A stretch of 26,017 nt of DNA from an uncultured Bacteroidales bacterium (GTDB lineage Bacteria; Bacteroidota; Bacteroidia; Bacteroidales; F082). Both the position numbers and the translations under genes were made by a program. The notes beneath the pieces were generated by a model. The model made no database searches, had not been told where the DNA came from, and saw nothing but the letters and a program-made list of their open reading frames with translations. The DNA lies in the NCBI GenBank assembly GCA_937926515.1, contig CALAZZ010000154.1, positions 1 to 26,017 on the forward strand, in the 5' to 3' direction. Within the stretch, counting starts at the first letter, position 1. Each line of letters starts with the position of its first letter. Below are positions 21,980 to 26,017 of the stretch, in pieces.

Positions 21980-23878
21980 ATGGTAAAGACGCTTACATTC
22001 GCTGTGCTTGCATGGATTTTATGCTCTTTAAATCCTTTGCTGGCCAATGAAAAGGGTGATCATATCACCCGTGAATCAGCACCTGAAAAATACAGGTGGA
22101 ACACTTCTGCCATTTATCCCGACTGGGCCGAATGGGAAAATGACCTGGCCCTGGCAGGTGAGAAACTAAATGAGATCGTTGCCTTCCAAGGAAAGCTAAA
22201 CGAAGGGCCTGAACAACTACTGGCCTTGCTTAACATCAACGAGGAGGCCGGTAAGATCCTTTACAAACTTTATTGCTATCCATATCTGCAACGCTCCGTC
22301 GACACCCGAAACCAGGAGATTAATTCGCGGTTCCAACAGATGCTTGGCTTTTATGCCGGCTTTGTTTCACAGGTTTCCTGGATTACTCCCGAAATGCTGA
22401 CCATACCTGAAGAAAAGCTTCGTGATTGGATTAATAACGATCCCGGCTACGAAAATTACAGATTTGGGATTGAGAATACGCTGCGGCAGCAGCAATACGT
22501 GCTCGACCAGGATAAAGAGGAACTGCTCAGTTACTTTATGCTTTCGACCAATGCACCCTCACAGATCTATACCGAACTGGCCACTTCTGATATTGATTTT
22601 CCTGAAATAACACTCTCAAGCGGTGAGCAACTGCCAGCTACACAAGCTAATTTAGGAAAGACACTTGCCTTTAACAAAAATCAGGATGACAGGCGTATGA
22701 TTTACGAAGGACACCTTTCAGCCTTCAATAAGAATGCAAATACCTTTGCTGCCATACTCAACGGTGTTTATCAAGGTGACTGGGCCTATGCCAAAAGCAA
22801 GAAATTTGACAATTATCTGCAATACAGTTTGATAGGTGATAATATTCCAGAGGTGGTTTATTTCAACCTGATCAATACGGCAAAAGAAAATACGGTGCCT
22901 TTGCAGCGTTATAACGAACTGCGCAAACAAGTGCTCAAACTGGAAACCTACCATGTTTACGATGGTAGCATCAGTCTTTCTGACTACAGCAAACAATATA
23001 CCTGGGAGGAAGCCAGCCAACTGGTTTACGATGCCGTGGCTCCACTGGGTACTGATTACCAGGAACGTGTAGCTGAAATGCTTTCAGGGGGGTGGATAGA
23101 TGTGTATGAGGGTGAGAGCAAGCAGACCAATGCCTATTCCATGGGCGTTTATGGTGTACACCCTTATATTTTGATGAACTGGGATGGAACCATGCGTAAT
23201 GTTTTCACCCTGGCACATGAGCTGGGTCACTCATTGCATTCAATGTATTCATCAGAAAATCAACCTTATGCTACACATGACTATGCCACCTTTGTAGCTG
23301 AAGTCGCTTCAATATTCAATGAAGAGCTATTGCTTGATCACATGCTGAAAAATTCCACCGATCCCATGGAAAAAATCGCATTGCTCAACCAGGCCATCAG
23401 CAATCTGACCAGTACCTTCTACAGACAGAGCCTTTTTGCAGATTTTGAATACCAGGTACGCAGTAAAGTAGAAAGTGGAGAAGCGGTGAACCTGGCCTCA
23501 CTTAAAAGCTTGATGGCAGACCTCAACAATACCTATTATGGAGAATCAGTAGCCTACAACCCGCTTAATGATATGACCTGGGCCAGGGTGATGCACTTTT
23601 ATGAGCTTAAATACTATGTTTTTCAATATGCTACAAGCTATGCTGCTTCATCGCACCTGTTCAATCAAATAGCCCAATCTGATGGCGCACACAAACAGCA
23701 GGCTCTTGATCGATATATTAATTTACTGAAAGCCGGAGGCAGCGATTATCCGATCAACCTGCTCAATGCCGCAGGTGTGGATATGAGCAATCCTGAAACG
23801 CTCAAGGCCGTGGTTCACAGGCTTGAGGAGTTGGTGGGGCAACTGGAGCAGGAACTGAAAACAGCTGGAATGATATAG
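21980..23878 (+). CDS. pepF: Exported oligoendopeptidase F (M3 family)
   Basis: The 632-residue zinc metallopeptidase cleaves oligopeptides. Residues 1-23 form a signal peptide ('MVKTLTFAVLAWILCSLNPLLA'), so the enzyme acts in the periplasm, unlike cytoplasmic PepF. The zinc site is H413-E414-L-G-H417 in 'LAHELGHSLHS', with the third ligand E441 in 'FVAEVASIFNEE', the standard M3 spacing. The N-terminal half has the helical oligoendopeptidase pattern ('RWNTSAIYPDWAEWENDL'). Length is as expected plus the signal. It stands alone, with gaps on both sides. Together with PepE it suggests use of peptides as nutrients. Confidence 0.93.
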   Translation: MVKTLTFAVLAWILCSLNPLLANEKGDHITRESAPEKYRWNTSAIYPDWAEWENDLALAGEKLNEIVAFQGKLNEGPEQLLALLNINEEAGKILYKLYCYPYLQRSVDTRNQEINSRFQQMLGFYAGFVSQVSWITPEMLTIPEEKLRDWINNDPGYENYRFGIENTLRQQQYVLDQDKEELLSYFMLSTNAPSQIYTELATSDIDFPEITLSSGEQLPATQANLGKTLAFNKNQDDRRMIYEGHLSAFNKNANTFAAILNGVYQGDWAYAKSKKFDNYLQYSLIGDNIPEVVYFNLINTAKENTVPLQRYNELRKQVLKLETYHVYDGSISLSDYSKQYTWEEASQLVYDAVAPLGTDYQERVAEMLSGGWIDVYEGESKQTNAYSMGVYGVHPYILMNWDGTMRNVFTLAHELGHSLHSMYSSENQPYATHDYATFVAEVASIFNEELLLDHMLKNSTDPMEKIALLNQAISNLTSTFYRQSLFADFEYQVRSKVESGEAVNLASLKSLMADLNNTYYGESVAYNPLNDMTWARVMHFYELKYYVFQYATSYAASSHLFNQIAQSDGAHKQQALDRYINLLKAGGSDYPINLLNAAGVDMSNPETLKAVVHRLEELVGQLEQELKTAGMI

Positions 23879-24235
23879 GGTTCTTAATCGGCTGTTAATG
23901 TGGTTGGTAGGGTTAACTACATATGCTTGTTAGGGATTGCAACCTGACCAGGTCAAGAGGTTTCCTTAAAGTCAAAGTCTTAGCCCATACCAACCAATTT
24001 CAACTAGATCGGAAATGCCTGAGGAACGTATGTAGAAATGTGCACAGTGTACAGAGCGCATTACGGATTAACGCCCTCTCCCCTCCTGTCCTTTTTCATG
24101 TGAGGAGTTGACTTACAGCCTGAAATTACAGTTTAAACAGCTCGTGGAAGGTTTTCTCATACCGCTATCGCTGTAAACATGGAAATCTGTAGTTTGTTTT
24201 TTGATCTGATTATACCGCCATTAAACTACAAACCG
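23879..24235. other. Intergenic region between convergent pepF and Cache lipoprotein genes
   Basis: No gene is supported in these 357 bases; short open frames here lack recognisable features. Seen: the palindrome GTTTAAAC at 24131-24138 and an inverted repeat TGTAGTTT (24188-24195) / AAACTACA (24223-24230) with a 27-base gap. No convincing terminator was found for either gene. Confidence 0.5.
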
Positions 24236-25204
24236 CTAATCCGGATAGTAAACCCCGCTACCGATAAGATAATCATAGCCGGGAACAGGTATGACATAGG
24301 CATTCTTGAGTTTTTCGGTATTGGTTTGATAATCCATCCAATAATATGAATAGAAGCCTCCACCTTCGCGGGCTTTGTCAATAAGCCCCCGCATGAGGTA
24401 GTTTCCACGCGAATCCTGCATATCCCATTGATAATTCCCTTCGCGAGCCGGCTCAGGAGGTTGGACTACATTATAACCACGATAGTCCAGCACAAAGAAA
24501 TAACCGCTCCGGTCTTCAAAAAACCGGATGTTTCTTAGAAACTTACACATCCATGCCACAGCGCCCAATGAGTCATTACCAAACGTTGGCAGCATGGCCG
24601 CAATCCCTTTTCCCATGAAATTGACCGCCTCTACCACCTCTTTCTCGTTTTTTTCATCATTGCTGAAATAGGGCTCATTGCCCGCATGGTAAAAGCCCGA
24701 ACCGGCAAACCAGTTCGTATTGGGTATTGCGGTGACAAAGGTGGTTTTACTCTCCACTGCGCCGCTCGATGGATTGAGATAGTCGTACCGCAAATAGCCA
24801 TAGCCGGTATGTCTGACGATGTCATTCATTGTCCGGACAATATGATTTCCATAGGCATCAGTCTGGTCCAGGGAGTAGGTCCCCTGAAGATCGGGATGCT
24901 GTGGATGTACAATATTGTAGCCCGACATGGATTCGATAAAAAGGTAACCACTCCCATCGTCAAAAAAGCGAGCATGCTGCAGGAAAGTCTGGCAGAAATG
25001 CGCCCTGTCAGTGCTGTCAACCAGCACGGTATCCAGCAGCGCGTTCAGGCCGGTGCTGAAATTAACAGTATTGGTATAGGTAATTTGCTTTAGCACTTCA
25101 TGATAGGGAATGGACACTTCCGGATTATCCTCTTTTTGACAGCCCGAAATGCCTGCCAGCAAGGAGAAAACAATTACTGCCTTGAAAAATATTGAACTTG
25201 TCAT
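24236..25204 (-). CDS. Lipoprotein with two tandem Cache-like sensor domains
   Basis: The ATG at 25204 is preferred over that at 25240. It gives a normal-length lipoprotein signal, 'MTSSIFFKAVIVFSLLAGISGC', with the lipobox cysteine at residue 22, and leaves room for the -7 box upstream; the product is then 322 residues. Two similar halves follow, each with the single-Cache pattern: 'ARFFDDGSGYLFIESMSGYNIVHP' and 'IRFFEDRSGYFFVLDYRGYNVVQP', then 'DAYGNHIV'/'DSRGNYLM' and ending 'NTNWFAGSGFY'/'GYDYLIGSGVYY'. Cache domains bind small ligands outside the cell. No kinase, chemotaxis or cyclase domain is attached, so this would be a free-standing binding lipoprotein. The ligand is unknown. Confidence 0.85.
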   Translation of the reverse strand: MTSSIFFKAVIVFSLLAGISGCQKEDNPEVSIPYHEVLKQITYTNTVNFSTGLNALLDTVLVDSTDRAHFCQTFLQHARFFDDGSGYLFIESMSGYNIVHPQHPDLQGTYSLDQTDAYGNHIVRTMNDIVRHTGYGYLRYDYLNPSSGAVESKTTFVTAIPNTNWFAGSGFYHAGNEPYFSNDEKNEKEVVEAVNFMGKGIAAMLPTFGNDSLGAVAWMCKFLRNIRFFEDRSGYFFVLDYRGYNVVQPPEPAREGNYQWDMQDSRGNYLMRGLIDKAREGGGFYSYYWMDYQTNTEKLKNAYVIPVPGYDYLIGSGVYYPD

Positions 25205-25244
25205 TTTAAATAGCTTAATGGTTGATATGATTCGGAACATTGGT

Positions 25245-25252
25245 CAAATTTA
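25245..25252 (-). promoter_or_regulatory. Candidate -7 box for the Cache lipoprotein gene
   Basis: On the minus strand this reads TAAATTTG, an exact TAnnTTTG match, 40 bases upstream of the chosen ATG. No TTG at the -33 position was found. Confidence 0.4.
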
Positions 25253-25358
25253 TGAGATTAAATTGAGTTAAAGTTAAATTTATTCCTTTATTGCCGTTAA
25301 TGGTTTAATGCTGTATGCTCCCCTGACGAAATCGACCAAACGGTGGCATTGACTGCTG

Positions 25359-26009
25359 CTAATTTATTTTTAATCCAATATTTATTCTAAAATATCTGTT
25401 CAATATATGATCATAATATGAATCCAATTTATTGATCCCGAATTTATAATCAGTTTTTACAATTATTTCAAATCTTGATACTGGAATCCGAATGCCACAT
25501 CCAGTGTATAATCCAAGGGTGTTTGACAGCGTTACTTTTTCATCAATTTCTGTTCTATTGTAATGAAGCTGATTATTCGTATCAGGCGAATAGGTATGTT
25601 TCGTTCCTGTTCTATTCGAATTAATTATTAGGTCTGCAAATCCCCCGGCTTCAAAAAACACTTTTAACTTTGCGCCCACATTTACCCTAAAACCTATTGG
25701 TATAGATATACTATTTATGTTATATATCAGGTCTGTGGCCTGAGCAAAATGTCCTTCGTACATTGATTTTTTAAATTGACTCGTCCGGTTGTATTCGAGG
25801 CCAAATACTAAATTCATTCTTTTATCGGACATAAAGGAACGGTACGCGCCTAATCCAAATCCAAACCGATCCACTGTATTGTCATCCCGTAGATGTGTCC
25901 TGTTCAATGAAACCTGAAATTCATCAAAGAAGAGATCTTTCGAATCTTGTCCGCTTGATGCTTTACTTAGAAGAACTTGCAAAACAAGTATTAAAATCCA
26001 ATGCTTCAT
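25359..26009 (-). CDS. Outer-membrane beta-barrel protein (PorT-like/OMP_b-brl type)
   Basis: The 216-residue protein has a signal peptide ('MKHWILILVLQVLLSKASSGQ'). It is followed by alternating hydrophobic/polar strands ending in aromatic residues ('FGFGLGAYRSF', 'MNLVFGLEYNR', 'ISIPIGFRVNVG', 'LKVFFEAGGFADL', 'LGLYTGCGIRIPV'). The terminal strand 'YFRINIGLKIN' fits insertion by the BAM complex. The pattern is that of small eight-stranded Bacteroidota barrels. A ligand or partner cannot be named. The gene is complete, with its ATG eight bases from the window end; its promoter lies outside. Confidence 0.8.
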   Translation of the reverse strand: MKHWILILVLQVLLSKASSGQDSKDLFFDEFQVSLNRTHLRDDNTVDRFGFGLGAYRSFMSDKRMNLVFGLEYNRTSQFKKSMYEGHFAQATDLIYNINSISIPIGFRVNVGAKLKVFFEAGGFADLIINSNRTGTKHTYSPDTNNQLHYNRTEIDEKVTLSNTLGLYTGCGIRIPVSRFEIIVKTDYKFGINKLDSYYDHILNRYFRINIGLKIN

Positions 26010-26017
26010 TATTGCGG

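Noticed and set aside
23923..24111. 62-residue open frame in the gap after pepF
   Set aside because: No signal, domain or promoter; the length is within chance.
24188..24230. Inverted repeat TGTAGTTT/AAACTACA as a terminator
   Set aside because: The loop is 27 bases and the stem AT-rich; too weak to call.

Overview
The window looks like a stretch of chromosome from a Bacteroidota bacterium, probably an anaerobic, amino-acid-using member near the Bacteroidales/Marinilabiliales. Support: an OmpA/propeller/TPR protein with the domain order of the type IX secretion protein PorE, a DUF4251-like protein, a small RRM protein, several exact TAnnTTTG (-7) promoter boxes of the Bacteroidota type, A-rich leaders instead of Shine-Dalgarno sites, and moderate GC. 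No mobile element, CRISPR array or rRNA was seen. One tRNA gene (Arg, anticodon TCT) is present.

Layout. 1-2854 (+): end of an exported protein, queE (queuosine precursor synthesis) and a PorE-like envelope protein, translationally overlapped. 2864-4141 (-): exported retropepsin-like protease with PDZ. 4142-4899: AT-rich non-coding region with a candidate promoter and a leader of about 280 nt. 4900-10457 (+): a tight five-gene operon with a KamA-family radical-SAM/PLP aminomutase, two CoA-transferase subunits, a class III aminotransferase and a thiolase. 10486-13969 (-): an arsenical/thiol-stress operon read as arsR-arsE-arsF-arsG-arsP-rhodanese-like, with a perfect palindromic operator over its promoter. 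14164-18209 (+): large helical-repeat exported protein, PepE-type peptidase and DUF4251-like protein. 18262-20169 (-) and 20331-20894 (+): a sigma-54 activator divergent from an OsmC-family gene, with an inverted repeat and a sigma-54 promoter between them. 20965-21494 (-): tRNA-Arg and an RRM protein, each with a terminator. 21980-23878 (+): exported oligoendopeptidase F. 24236-26009 (-): a lipoprotein with two Cache-like domains and an outer-membrane beta-barrel protein.

The most interesting part is 4900-10457. Its genes order naturally into a route: alpha-amino acid to beta-amino acid (aminomutase), to beta-keto acid (aminotransferase), to beta-ketoacyl-CoA (CoA transferase), to acetyl-CoA plus a shorter acyl-CoA (thiolase). 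The genes of the classical clostridial lysine fermentation (kamDE, kdd, kce, kal) are absent here. By alignment from memory, the aminomutase lacks both aspartates that bind the lysine side-chain amine in lysine 2,3-aminomutase. The CoA transferase and thiolase both resemble the 3-oxoadipate enzymes PcaI/PcaJ/PcaF. A dicarboxylic substrate (2-aminoadipate, or glutamate) is therefore a serious candidate, but this is inference.

A second self-contained circuit is the sigma-54 activator/OsmC pair, and a third is the ars operon, which ends with a rhodanese-like protein that has lost its catalytic cysteine. All family assignments were made by reading the sequence; no database search was run.
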